Assembly (NCBI RefSeq): GCF_048544455.1
Contig: NC_133526.1
Span: 8,634,001 to 8,698,000 of the forward strand
Direction: 5' to 3'
Origin: Silene latifolia
Lineage: Eukaryota; Streptophyta; Magnoliopsida; Caryophyllales; Caryophyllaceae
DNA: 64,000 nucleotides
Shown: positions 9,998 to 22,200 of the stretch, piece by piece
How positions within the stretch are numbered: position 1 is the first letter of the stretch
Layout: every line of letters starts with the position of its first letter
Position numbers and translations under genes: made by a program
The notes under the pieces: model-generated
The model's input: the letters and a program-made list of their open reading frames with translations, nothing else
Told to the model about the DNA's origin: nothing
Database searches by the model: none

Positions 9998-12724
9998 TGA
10001 TGAGTACAATTTTAGTGTCATTTTACCCCATATTTAATCCTTTATTCCGACTCGATTTTGTATGCTTAATTGATTATAAGGCTCATTCTATTAACTAATT
10101 TGTAGTAATTAGTCATATTAGTTATATTTAATAATTAGTCGGATTTTATTTAATATTAATATTAATATCATTTTATTATAATAATGTGTAGGTGAAACGG
10201 GAAAGCGAGACGGAATAATGAAACGGAAATCGAGGAGCAAGTCACGTTGAGACGGAGTCAAATAGAAGAGAAAGAAAATGTGGAATCTCGTGCAAGGAAG
10301 TCAAAGTTGACTTCACCAAAAGTAACAAACACACAAAAAGTCCCCTGCTCCTTCTTCTTCATCGTCTTCATCCACCATCATCCTACAAATCACCACCGCC
10401 GATCACACCAATTCGCTCCTTCTCCACTTCAATCATCACCACGACAACTCAACATCACCTTCATTCAATCACAATCACCCCCGCATCACTTCTAACCTCC
10501 ACAAAGACCCATCACCATTAATACTCACCATTTTCATTCACCTCCATCACCACCATTAATACCCGACTTCACCATTCATTCGTTAATCACCATCAACAAT
10601 ACCATCCTCCATTCATACATTAACAACCCACCATTTCCGCCATTTCCATTCATCAACACCTCCCCTGCATCTCCACCATACCCGACTTTACCATCATTCA
10701 ACACCCATAACCTGCACCTTCACCATTCATCCTCCATTAAATAGTAGCAGCAGCAGCTCGTCACCACCAGCTGCAACAATCAGTCATCCCCTCCATCCTC
10801 CGACTTCAAACACGCTCACACTCACCAACTCACCATTAACCACCACGCATCACCTCCGCTCTGCCTCACACCACCATACATCCACCATTAACAGCCCGTC
10901 GCCATTCATTAACTCCACCACGACTCCAACCCACAATTCGACATCAACAACAGCAGCTACCCAACTCCGTTTCCGCATCAAAATTCCATTGCCATCAACC
11001 TCCATTAACACCACCATCCCCGGTGTCACCATCTCACCATTAGTGCCATCACTGAATTTTTCAAGGTCGAAATCGAAACAGGGTCGATTTGAAGCAGACG
11101 TACTCCATGCCGGTACCCCGGCAGCCGACTGCCCCCACCGGTAGCCACACACCCAAATTTTCCTCCTTTTGTTGAAGACTCGCTACCGGTCAGAGCCACC
11201 GGCAGCCGGCCTACCGGCACGCAACACCCCAAATCCTCATCTCGCATAATCTACTGCTGCTCTCTACCGGTTGCCGGCAATGACAAACCATAAGATAGAC
11301 TACACCCATTTAATTCAACCCCTTTCTTCAAGCTACGCGCTGCCGCACTCGCACCGACCGTCGGTGTGCACCTGCAGCTCCCATTGCTGCGTTTGTGCGT
11401 CTTTGGTTTCTTCACCCTTTTCAATTGTTGATGAACGGTGGCTTTAGTTTTGTGAGGTCAATGTGTCAAAATTAGTTGACTTTTATTAAGATTATTATTA
11501 ACTATTATTATTATTATTATTAATTATTATTATTATTATTGTTAGTAGTAGTAATTAGTAGAAGTAGTATATAAAGGCACCACCTTACATGAGACCTTAC
11601 CACATTAGACTACATTAGTTTACACACCATTTTACCATACATTAGAATTAGAATAGAATTAGACTAGTATTAGTTCATCTTTCTCTCAACAATTGTAGAA
11701 CCCTAATATTTACTCTCTCCTTTTCATTCAATAAAATTTGCAATCTTTCTTTAATTATTAGTTTAATTCTTCCTTTGTTCATTCAAGTTCCTCATCTCTC
11801 ATTAGTATACAATTAGTATTTTGGGTTGTATTTGAAGATTAGAAGAAATTCATTCTTCCATTATTATCCAAGATTGCTACTTTCCTCTTTGTTGGTACAA
11901 TTCTCATCTTTTGTTTACATTACTTTCATTAGTTTACATTTCTTATGTTGTTTTATCATTATTCATCTAAAGTAGTAATCTTTATCATGTTTACAATGTT
12001 TACTTGTGTTTTGTTGCAATTTATTGTTGAATTCTCACCCATGAACATGTGTGAGTAGTCTAATCTAGGGTCTAGGGGGAATTTGGGTAATTAAGGGGAT
12101 GAATTTGGGTTGTTAACCTTTTGAATTGGGTGATTATGTGGTTTCTACTCTTAATGCATTTGAAGTGTTTGTGGAAATGCCTCAATGAAAATTGGACATT
12201 TCATTAACATGTTTGGCTTACCTTGGTGCATTGTGCTATTAGATAGTTTTAGAAGTGCTTATAGATGAGTTTTAATGAAAGTTAGAACATCTCTTTGATG
12301 CATTCGATCCGTCTTGGTGCTCATGCTATTGGGTAGTCTCTATGCTTAATTTGTAGCTAGTTCATCTCGATCAAGTGACAACTTATTGAGGAGCTTAAGG
12401 TGACTAAGAAATTAGTCTTAAACCCTTGACCACCATTATTACCCTTTTCTTGTTAGACCTTGTTTCTCCCCCTAATTGCCCTTTGTGAACCCAAAGACCT
12501 TAGCCTTCCATCAATTGAATACAATCCCATTTAATTTAATTTAACTTGTTTGCATCTTAATTTAGATAAATCAACATCTTATTTTGTTTGGCTAAACTAA
12601 AGACTTAAACAAACCAAGTATCTAACCCCCGCCATCTTCGTGTTCGACACCCGAATAAATACTACTTTTATTTGGTTTTATAAATTGTTTTTGATTGGGA
12701 AGTGACGGCAAAATCCCTACATCA
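9998..12724 (+). mobile_element. LTR copy 2, complete 3' LTR
   Basis: It is 2727 bp, from TGATGAG to CTACATCA, with the same internal order as LTR copy 1. TATA box at 11568-11576 (TATATAAAG); AATAAA at 11730-11735. The bases after ...TTTTGATTGGG (AAGTGACGGCAAAATCC, then CTACATCA) are present only here. The sequence to the right (ATAAGAACTAAACTG) is host DNA. Confidence 0.8.
11568..11576 (+). promoter_or_regulatory. LTR TATA box, copy 2
   Basis: TATATAAAG in the same context as the copy 1 box. It points toward the knottin-like gene, which is on the opposite strand, so any read-through transcript would be antisense to it. Confidence 0.6.
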
Positions 12725-13668
12725 ATAAGAACTAAACTGATTGACATAAATTAAAAATATTTATTTTCTCATATATTTTAGATGTTTTTCATTGATTCTT
12801 TTTATTAATGGTATTATTAATTATTGTATTCAAATTGAAAAGTATAAAGTACATTTAAGCTAATTTCTTTTTTACCGTCAACCCAAGAAAATTATGACTT
12901 GAAACTCAACTCAACTGAAATTGACTCGGCCCGAACCGTAACCGACTCGAAATAACACACACCGATTAAAGTGGCTAAAATAAATGGACCCGGTAATTGA
13001 TACCAAAACTACAATCAACCCTATTTAAATCGAACAATTTAACCCAATCCGAAGTTTAATCAAATGACCCATTTGTCAGGTTTAGCAGAATCCATTGAGA
13101 AAAACAAAAGATTTGTCCTATATGCTCATGTGAGATGATATTTAATCCAATTTATTATTAAGGCGGATATTTTTGTCTTAAGGATTACTAGTTGGAAAAA
13201 AATAGTTTATATTTCGATTCGTTTGCTTTTCTTTTTTATAATCCGTGTAAAACATGCGCGTAATATGTAATGGGTATGGCCACATGGAGTAAATGGTACG
13301 TGAACTAGGTAGTACGCAACGAAAGGGACACAGACACGTGACACGGGGTAAAGAGCCGCAATTTCCCTGCATAATCTCTGAAATTGCGCACAATCCGTTC
13401 ACTTTAAACCCTTATATTTCAATTATGCACTTATGTATTTTCGTTTATGTTCAGATATAACCAACCTCAATAAAACTGAAATACCCCATATATATATATT
13501 TCTCAAGGAAACCACAACCACATCGATATATATGTAGTTGAGTATAGTTCCCTAAGAAGATCACAACAATACAATAGAAGAACATACATCGTCTTCATTA
13601 TTATTTCACGTACTTGCATCTAAATAACATGAACAAAATCCTAAGCATAATGGATCATGTTCAGATAG

Positions 13669-13669
<1 letters not shown>
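12725..13669. other. Intergenic region between LTR element and knottin-like gene
   Basis: No gene is seen. Around 12900-13040 there is a degenerate run of ACTCGGCCCGAACCG/ACCGACTCG words, one of several such tracts in the window. The rest is AT-rich. The ORFs here are short and unsupported. Confidence 0.6.

Positions 13670-13744
<75 letters not shown>
13670..13744. repeat. (ATA)n microsatellite, about 25 units
   Basis: An uninterrupted ATA/TAA run of about 75 bp starting 19 bp beyond the stop codon of the knottin-like gene, so probably in its 3' UTR. It is likely to vary in length between individuals. Confidence 0.95.
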
Positions 13745-13745
<1 letters not shown>

Positions 13746-13762
13746 GAAATAATTAGACTTAA

Positions 13763-13960
13763 TTAATTACTTAGACAACGCACGTCGGGAGCACCACGAA
13801 TGACAACGAACACTCGGCAAGTAAGGCCAGCACAGCAGTCAGCAGTTGATGTGCACTTGGCAAATGACGGTAAGCAAGCGGCATCGGCCACCACGGCGAG
13901 GTGGGCTACTGTGGCTACCACTAGTAATGCCATCATGACTAAGAGGGTGAACCTATTCAT
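13763..13960 (-). CDS. Small secreted cysteine-rich peptide, knottin-like (six Cys)
   Basis: A single-exon ORF of 65 residues. Residues 1 to about 27 form a signal peptide: MNRF, then a hydrophobic core of Leu/Val/Met/Ala ending in VADA. The mature part of about 38 residues has six cysteines spaced C-x6-C-x5-CC-x4-C-x13-C, the order of inhibitor-cystine-knot (knottin) peptides, which include plant antimicrobial peptides and enzyme inhibitors. The expected pairing (1-4, 2-5, 3-6) and export to the apoplast are inferred from that family. A TATA box on the same strand lies about 61 bp upstream of the ATG, which supports expression. It stands alone here, with no paralogue in the window. The exact family was not recognised, and its target cannot be told from sequence. 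Confidence 0.75.
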   Translation of the reverse strand: MNRFTLLVMMALLVVATVAHLAVVADAACLPSFAKCTSTADCCAGLTCRVFVVIRGAPDVRCLSN

Positions 13961-14020
13961 GGCTAATTGGCTACTATAACTTAATTTACTTCTTTGTTTG
14001 GAGGAGTATGTTTGTGTTTT

Positions 14021-14026
14021 TTTATA
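14021..14026 (-). promoter_or_regulatory. TATA box of the knottin-like gene
   Basis: Read on the minus strand: TATAAAAAAACAC. It ends about 61 bp before the ATG, which leaves a 5' UTR of roughly 30-35 bases, typical of small plant peptide genes. Confidence 0.65.
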
Positions 14027-14106
14027 CTAATGCATGATGGAAATATGAGCCGTTTTATAGTGGTTTTATAGCCACGTTGTCTTTATTTGTGTGATCATTA
14101 TTCTAA

Positions 14107-14495
14107 TTGGTAGTTGCCCGTAAGTTGAAAATATTACCCCGTCACTTTCAAATATAAATGATTTTCATACACCAAATCTCGCTTGCTCTCACAATCCTTT
14201 CTTCTGCTTACTAGTTTTAGACCAATGCATAAAAATGCACAGGTTGTTTATAAAAATTATGGTGATTTTTTTTTTTATCAATATAAGTATTTGTTATGTA
14301 TTATTATGGTTATTTTTATCAATAGTATAATTATTACGGTATTTTTTTTTTATCCTTGAAATTTTCATTTCAGTAAATGTTTTGCGAAATCTTTTAATAA
14401 ATATTGTAATTGATAGTTGCCCGTAAGTTGAAAAATATTACCCCCTCTTTCAATAAATGATTTTCATGCAGCAACTCTCGCATGTAACCTCTGAC
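14107..14495. repeat. Two imperfect ~90 bp direct repeats upstream of the knottin-like gene
   Basis: Copy 1 (about 14108-14200) and copy 2 (about 14409-14495) both read GTTGCCCGTAAGTTGAAA, then ATATTACCCC, and go on to AAATGATTTTCATRCA and CTCGC-rich ends. They are 300 bp apart in the likely distal promoter. The AT-rich spacer begins with CTAGTTTTAGACCAATGCAT, weakly like a reversed Helitron end, so the duplication may flank an insertion. Confidence 0.6.
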
Positions 14496-14499
14496 AACC

Positions 14500-16236
14500 C
14501 TTTTTTCCACACGCTCTCTTCATTGCTATTATTTTAATAGGTGTGAGAACTTATAAGCTTGTGATCGTTACAAATAATATTTTATAATCTTCTTATATTT
14601 CGACAGCTAACAGGAATTTTTCTAACATGTGCCCACTAAGCACATATTAAGAACAATAAAATAGAAAGAATCAAATGAAATTGCATTTATTTTTCCTAAT
14701 TTATAAGAAAAATATATAATTCTTTCTATTTTGATTTTCTTAAGACACATGTTAACGAACCGCTAACTGCGTTTTAGAATTAGATGTGTGAAACTAAAAA
14801 AAAACTTAATTAATAAGTCACATCAAAGATAGTATAATGTCAAACAAATACAACAGTGAGTACTTAATGGTGTGGATAAGCCTTGAAATTGGAGGACGAC
14901 GATGATGAATTAATTCTACGTTAGCCACCAAGTTGGACAACACAAATAATGGGGGCTGTAGAAGTACACAATTCTCATTTGTGACCAACAAAATTCATCA
15001 CAAGCTTGTGACGTGAGATAAAAAGGTAAGTAAGAGGAAAAATTGGAAGGGTAAGTAGAAGAGGATTGTGAGAGGTCACAAGCTTGTAACCGTTATAAGC
15101 AAGAGGAGATGCTATTATTAGTCACATTTATAAGGGCAAAGTTTTCGATTTAAAATTTAAGAGTTTTACCATTAGTCACGTTTTCATTGGCGGGGAAGTA
15201 TATAATCTCTCCCACGTTTCAAACATATTAAGATAAGGCAGTTTTACACATGTATCGTTAAATGATACTCACTATTAGAGTTTTATTTGAATTCGTTTTA
15301 CAATTATATTAGTATAAATCCGTCTTACACAAGACTTATTCCAGTTCACTGATCATATAACCAGTTGTGTAGTTTCTAAGTTTTATAATAATAAAATTTT
15401 CGAGTTTTGTTTTAAAGGTTATGAGTTGGACTATAAAATTTTGAGATGTTCACTTAAACATTAAGTTAAAAGAAATTATAATACAGCTAAAAAACTATAC
15501 ATATGAATCCATTTAAAATTGAGTTCGGTGTCAACAAAATTAAAAACAACTTATAAACTTTGAAAGAACAGAAAAAAAAAACATGTAAGCTCAATAAAAG
15601 GTCTAATGTAAATATCAAATACGTCACTTTTTTCTGACTTACTCCTCACATTTACAATCCTACGAGTTTTTCTCTTCGTTGTTTTTACGCCAACCATAAA
15701 ACAATATTAACCATTACTATAATATTTCATTTTTTGACTGGCTTTCTCTTATCTCCTACAGAGTAATTCTTTCTTTTGAATAATATTGTGCAGTCAAATG
15801 GGGAAAAACAGAAAAATAGAGGGAGCATCACCATACTAAATTCACTAATCGAGCCGATATAGGCTCATAATGTACAAGTTCACTAATCGAGACAAATAGA
15901 CTCATAATGTAGTTTCATTGAGACTCCTAAATGTGAAATTTCTATACTATTTCCATTGAACACCATCAACATAAAATTTCTACACAACAATACCTAGATG
16001 TCCTAGAAGTGTCACAAACTATGTTACACCGCCTTGAGGACCCATGTCCGACAGTTGAAATTCGGGCATATTTTTTGGTCAAAACTTGGACAATGATATG
16101 ACCGACCATTTTAAGTAGTAAAAAACAAGGACGACTTGAGGTATTTTTATAAAATAGCCGTGTTCAACATGTGGACATGCACCTGTCCTAGGGCCGATAC
16201 TTGTAAAGAGTTGTAACAGAGTTTGAGTAACATGGA
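14500..16236. other. Intergenic region between knottin-like gene and the TAF6 3' end
   Basis: No gene was recognised. It contains a CACAAGCTTGTGAC-type palindromic repeat fragment (about 14985-15095), one member of a dispersed repeat (about 15373-15575), and a short tandem duplication of TTCACTAATCGAG...CTCATAATGTA (15840-15915). TAF6 3' UTR sequence probably occupies the right end. Confidence 0.6.
15373..15575. repeat. Dispersed AT-rich repeat, member 1
   Basis: It shares a series of words in the same order with 34565-34750: TTTTCGAGTTTTGTTTTAAAG, TATGAGTT, ACTATAAA, an AAA-rich AATTATAATA stretch, AAATTGAGTT and AACTTATAAACTTT. The similarity is patchy, and no terminal inverted repeats or coding capacity were seen. 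Confidence 0.55.
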
Positions 16237-19200
16237 TCACAAGAACACCAGCATCTCAGCAGTGGGAATGAAGGGAAGGATACTCTCACCAAAAAGTTCA
16301 TGCATGGAAACAAGAACTTGTCCCGATTTTAAATCATCCTTCCAAACCTGTTTCAGTATAGCTGGCAGTTTTAGCACTCGTTTGTCGCTCTTTTCCAAGT
16401 CAACTCCGTTGCTTGGCTTTTGGGGAGTAATCATCTGCTTAGAAGTTGACGGCATCTCCGAGGCATCAACAGCAGTAGGGTCCATTTCGACGTCAGTTTT
16501 GTTAATGTTGGGCGAATAATTGTTTTCTGATAAAGGTTTGTCAGTTGCTAATTTTTTAAGCGGCGGTTGCTCCTCTATGTTTTCCTTCTCCACCTTGCGT
16601 TTACCTTGCAAAATATTAACAGAGGGGAACAAGTCAAAAGTCGGTGCAAAACTCACATATTCAGACGTACGCACCTACTTCTTCAAACAAAAAACTAAGA
16701 TAAATTTTGTTAATAGACACTCAAGTTACCAAACTAGAAATTGGAAATTACTACTATCCATTTTTAACAAATGGCCCATTGGGTTTGACACAAATATCTG
16801 AGAAGGAAAAGTAGGGGTACGAGGGGTCTTTTTATCACACATTGTCGTGGTTTCAGTGTTTTAACACTCTTTCTCACAAAGCCCTAAAATATTCAAGATG
16901 ATAGAATGGGTATTTTAGTTCTAAACATTTGCTAAAAGAGGAAGCGACCTAAATGGACAAAATTTCAAAAATAAGGGAAGTGGGGCTTACTGGAAACAAT
17001 GGAGTAAAACCTAAAGGCAACAGAGTGAAAACGCCCAAGATATCATATTGAGACGAGCCAAACAGGCCGGCTCTTGTGCTTTCCTAGATGTCCCCGTCGG
17101 TAATTTTAATTAACAGAGGCAGGCTTCACTCGTAATTTTACAAAATCCTCCAAAAAAATTGCCACATCCCGTAAAAAGTGGGAAAGAAAGAGAAAAAGAG
17201 AGAGGGAGAGATATTTACCAGATATTATATTTACTCTTTGATTCACCCTCCATATTTCATGATATGGCTGTGATGGCAAAGTAGGGAACATTTTGAGTCG
17301 ATCATAAATGCATTGACCAGCTGCATGCTGTAAACAAAGACGCATAATAACATAAAGAGTATTATCAAGTTAATCTGAGTACAACTAACAACATAGACAC
17401 AATACCGTGGAGAAAATATTTAATCTTAAAAAAAGATTGTACTAAGAAAGGGACAAACCAGCAAGGCTCCATACACTCTCCAAGCCTCATGCCTCTTCAT
17501 TTCGTTCTTTTGGCTCTCAAGAAGCATCTCGGGTTCAAGAAGTCGCAAATATGGCTCAAGATTTGGGAGAATGAGATGGCGGACCTATTAACAAATTAAA
17601 GTGGTTCAATCATTTGTAAGATGTCAAAAGTAAATATCAATAGCCATGATCAGGTCCCAAAGATGATTCTCACAACTTCACAAGTAACTTCCCTCTCAGC
17701 CCCTCTGTCCACTATTGGAAGTTTAGAACCATAACTTTTACACAAAAATGTTGCTTTGGATTCCCATTGTCTCAAAATACTGCAGAGTATTACGTAATTT
17801 TCAAAACTAAACTAAAAATGATTATAGCCATTACTTCCTCCAATATGTTGTCCGAGCACTACTTAAATACCACGACTGAGACTTTTTTCGTTTTAGTGAA
17901 TGGAAGCACAACAGGGACTTAGTGAACGGTAACATAGTTGATTTGGCTTATTATTAATATTAATATGAGGTGGACTGAGAACAAAAGACCAGCATTGTAT
18001 CAACAGATACAACACCAAATTTGCAACTCAGCCTTTATTGTGAATTGTGCATTGTATGATCAGATATTAAAATTTGGGAGTCCACTAACGGGTCACACCA
18101 ATTTTCCATCGGTTAATTAATGGATTACCCATTGCGTATAAATCAAGAAGCATAATAATTAAGGAGTGTACCACATTGGACCCAAGTGCAGCCAATCCTT
18201 GAATTGCGCCATAATGTTGAGTGATAGCTCGTTTAGGGTCCAAAAAAGCATTCACTAATGTTTTCGTTAAACGTGGCTGAAGATTGTTGTATGCGTGCCC
18301 AAATCTGCAAAGCACTCAAGTTATAGGGAATAAAACGATATCATTTCTAGACCAATAGAAGAAACATAATGAGAGATATCTATAAAAGAAGTTTAGGTCA
18401 GCCGACCAAATCCAAAGCAAAGGCATACCATACACTTCAAGAATTAGTAGAGGAATTTAGAAAATACCTGACAACAAGGCTAGTCCAATGGAGTGAGGAC
18501 TTAACCTCTGACCCCTTGGCCAGAGTTGAACCTCCAACCACATGGATCTTGTTGCCAGTTGTTGGTAATGAGGTTTTTTCTTTTTTTGCATTTTTGTAAA
18601 ATAAGAATCAAGAACCAAAAAATAGATTTGAGATATTTTTTTCTGTGCGTGAAAAAATAACTCATGGACCAACTAAAACAGCATGGGAACAAAACTTCTC
18701 TACTGGAAAAACCAGAAATTAGATAAAAGAGTAGGTATTAAATTGAACAGAGCATCTCAATGACATCAACACTTTCATATGTCACAGACTCACAACTCTA
18801 ATGTAACTCTGATCGTTACTAAGTAAAAGTAACTAGAAGCAAAAAAAAAAATGGCGGCCAAATAGGTAGTGCCCATCGACTCATCGAGCCTACCTTACAA
18901 GAAATAAATTTGTGATGCAAGCATGTAAGTGAAAAGCCAAATAGAAAGCTGAATGTATAATAATAGTTTAATCTTTAAACACTCAGTCGCTTAAGACGTT
19001 GAAGGGTTCTTGCCTTTTGCAAATTGAAGCAACTAGCTTTGCAGTGAAGTCTCTCAGTTCCCAATGGCTGTCCGCCATTCTGTTGCCTAATCTTCTGGCC
19101 ACTAAACAGGTAACCACAGAAGGCATCAGCTGGTGTAGCTGTCAAGACAACAAAATTATTAGGACTTTCGCTCTTAGTTCAATATCCATGTGCTTGATAG

Positions 19201-22200
19201 GAAATAAATTAATTCTTTTTTTTTTAATGGATTAAGAGTAATAAACGTAACTAGCATCTTATTTATTATTCAACTGGTTTAGAGAAATACAACCTCCATC
19301 CAAGTACACCGACTCCATTTGACTTTGGTGATCAACCAATGTTAAGGTTGACTATTTAATTCTCCAAATGTCATGTCTGATTTATGAAAATAATAACTTC
19401 CATATTAGCATCATGAGAAAGTCGCACCTATTTTCTATCAAGGGAAAATATAGGTCAAAGTCAGCATTGTTCACCAAGTCAAAGGGAGACCATAACTGTG
19501 ATGAAATTAGTAAGAGATTACTTGGAACTCACATAAGGTTCTATCTGAATGTGAGGATTTCTCAGAAGACTACGAACCAAACGCATTAAAGCAAACAGCA
19601 GACTAAAATCACCTAAACCACGAGAAACCTGACACAAGCAAAGCAGAGAGCTGTCGATGTTAGCTAACACCAATAAAGGAGCAACGTAGAGTTCAGGATG
19701 CCTTCGGTCTGAGCTATAGCAAATGTCTGTTAGTTACCTCATCCGCAACAAAGCACGTGAAGTATGGAACTAAGGGATGAAGACCTGCATCTGTTGCCAA
19801 ACTGACCAATGCTTCTTTGAAAAGTACGGATTCAGACCCTCTCAAGGTAAGCTCTGTTATCTTGTCAAAGTAAAGCTGCAACATTAACATCATAGAATTC
19901 GTGGTTTACCAATTAGACAACACGACCAGAAGGCGACAAAAGTATAAAGAGTAAAAGAAAAAATAATCGAAAGATTACCTGAAGCTCCCTCGATAGTACA
20001 TGTTGAACTGGTAATTTGATGTCAATAGGGAGGCCATTATCCTTGTTTTCGGGCCGTGTACCATTGGGAATAGAAATCACTATTCAAGAAATGAAAAAAA
20101 AAATGAAATAAATCTGCCCGCCCATTAACAAAAAAAAACACTTTTTAACATGCAAATCTCAGCTTAAATAAATCAGTCAAGAAGAGATATGTGGGTTGAA
20201 TTAAAAGGAGCATGGCCATGATGTACTTGTATCATTGTATGACAGTAATGACACTATGACTTATCCTTTATTTTGCTTAATTTGCAAAGCCGGATCAACA
20301 TGAAATGAAATATATGTTTTATGATTATAAATGGGCACACTATTGGACAATAGAACCATTAAAACTGCAATCAAAAATACACTTAGACCCTCTTATACCG
20401 AGCCATCTAAAGCCGCTATAACAATTCATTCTGCAAAAAATAATATATGCAACCTTAAAATTATATCAATGACAAAAGCCTTCTCCAGATTTTTTGTTAC
20501 GATTACTAAGATTACTTCACAGGGAAGCCCTACAATAGAACCTCTTCTGCGATCTATCTTTCGACTAAAGCCATTTTAACTAAAATTTAAGATTGAAACA
20601 GTAGAGGGCATGGATATGAGTTTATTCAGAGAATAAAACTGACATTATGCCCACTAGATGCAAAACCTAAACTTATTTTGTTGTGGAGTGATTACATAAA
20701 CAATCTTTGTTCCTTTATATTTAGCTTGAGAACAAGTATAACTTCTAATGCATAGTGATGTGACGTAAAAATCTATTTGTGAAGGAAATCTAGCAGATTA
20801 GCTAATCCAGACCATGAGAAACAAGAGCATAATGCAGGTATTCCAGGAACAAAGCTGTGGAAGTGTGAAAGTCAATTTTCAAATTATTTTGATAGATGTC
20901 AATGGTCAAATTTGAAAACCAACACATTCAACATCTCCCTCCTTGCAGGTAGTCCTGAATGTGTTATATGTCGGATTCGGGGAAGTGGTGATTAGACCCC
21001 TTTACTTTGATCAATTGTGAAATCTAATCCCTTAAGTTTTAATTGGAGTAATTAGCCCCCTTACCTTTTCCGATATGTGAAATTAAACCCCTTTAATTAT
21101 TCCGGCCAATATCTCATATTCTCATCGGAATTTCAATTTCTCGTAGGTTCGGGTACGTATATTACTGAAGTATAAATCCCCATATACGCATAACATACAC
21201 GATACGTATACTATTACCGATACCACTCATTTAACCCACTCTCTCTCCTACTCTCATTATTTCCCACCTCTATGTTTCCAGATAATTCACATCTCACCCA
21301 ATTCGCATCCCACCTCCATTTTTTTCCAGATAATTCACTATTTTATGATCCCTATCTACTAATTTATCTGTATTTATTTCTCAAACTACTTTTTGGATCA
21401 ATCTTACAAGCCAATTTATGGAAAATTTAATCAATGGGGAAGAGATGGGATAAGAGTGCGAAGAAGAAGAAGAAAGGGAAAACAAGGTACCCCTGATTGA
21501 TTTTAAGCTTATTATTATGATCATAGTGCAATTTCATATGTTTTGATTTGATACAGAATCTAATACATGTGAAGAACGCAGTGGGAGAGGAGAAGACAAT
21601 CGATGTATAATCAGTCTTTTTTATTTTCTTTGTATAAGTAGGGGAATATGTACTTTTATACGTATGTATGTAATTTTATACGTATGTTGTATATTTTTAT
21701 TTTTCAAAGATAAAGAGAAATTGGAAATCCGGTGAGATATTGGCCGGAAAAATTGTAAGGGGTTTAATTTCACATATTGGAAAAGGTAAGGGGGTCAATT
21801 ACTCTAATTAAAACTTAAGGGGTTAGATTTCACAATTGATCAAAGTAAAGGGGTCTAATCACCACTTCCCCTTATGTCCGATGTGTACGACTTTCAATGC
21901 TATGCTTGACCTACGTATAAGGGTACACCAAAATTAAAGCAAATCTACCAATATGACTTTGGACAAAACCTCAGGCTAAATTGTATCACTCCCTCTATTT
22001 CAATGAATTACATTCTATTCGACTTACTTAGTGTGTAGAAAAAATTAAAATGAGTACTATCAGCTCACCTAATGAAATGAAGTATATCTTATTTGATGTA
22101 AACATTGGTGACGCACTCTCGAGCACGTTTCCACTACTATTATACATTAATTTACTTAGGAGATTCTCGTATCATGATAATATACTCTTTTAAAACATAT

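Larger units (their letters stand above)
2766..12699 (+). repeat. Direct tandem duplication, two units of about 4.97 kb
   Basis: Unit 1 (2766-7732) and unit 2 (7733-12699) align end to end with an offset of 4967-4971. Outside three short patches they differ by roughly a dozen single-base changes by eye. Differences cluster at 3086/8054, at 5405-5530/10376-10505, and strongly at 6205-6410/11175-11375. The unit joins the end of an LTR to the middle of the internal region, so it is not the product of simple LTR-LTR exchange in an intact element. Confidence 0.9.
1..12724 (+). mobile_element. Non-autonomous Athila-like (Ty3/gypsy) LTR retrotransposon, 5' end outside window, 3' half tandemly repeated
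   Basis: The order is gag-like ORF (to 2249), noncoding internal DNA, LTR copy 1 (5027-7730), a second copy of the noncoding internal DNA (7731-9997), and LTR copy 2 (9998-12724). The LTR opens with TGATGAG directly after a purine tract (AAGTGTGGGGAGATTT) and closes with CTACATCA, so TGATG/CATCA termini match. Both LTR copies carry a TATA box and an AATAAA signal. The gag-like protein resembles the Gag-to-protease region of Athila-group elements. No protease, reverse transcriptase, RNase H or integrase is recognisable anywhere, so it needs a helper element. The 5' LTR and primer binding site lie left of the window, so a target-site duplication cannot be tested. Group assignment is by recalled motif and architecture, not by search. 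Confidence 0.8.

Noticed and set aside
5879-11247. Minus-strand ORFs of about 100 and 65-73 residues in both LTR copies
   Set aside because: They lie across the CCACCATT-rich and CCGG-rich zones of the LTR, change frame between copies, and match no known protein.
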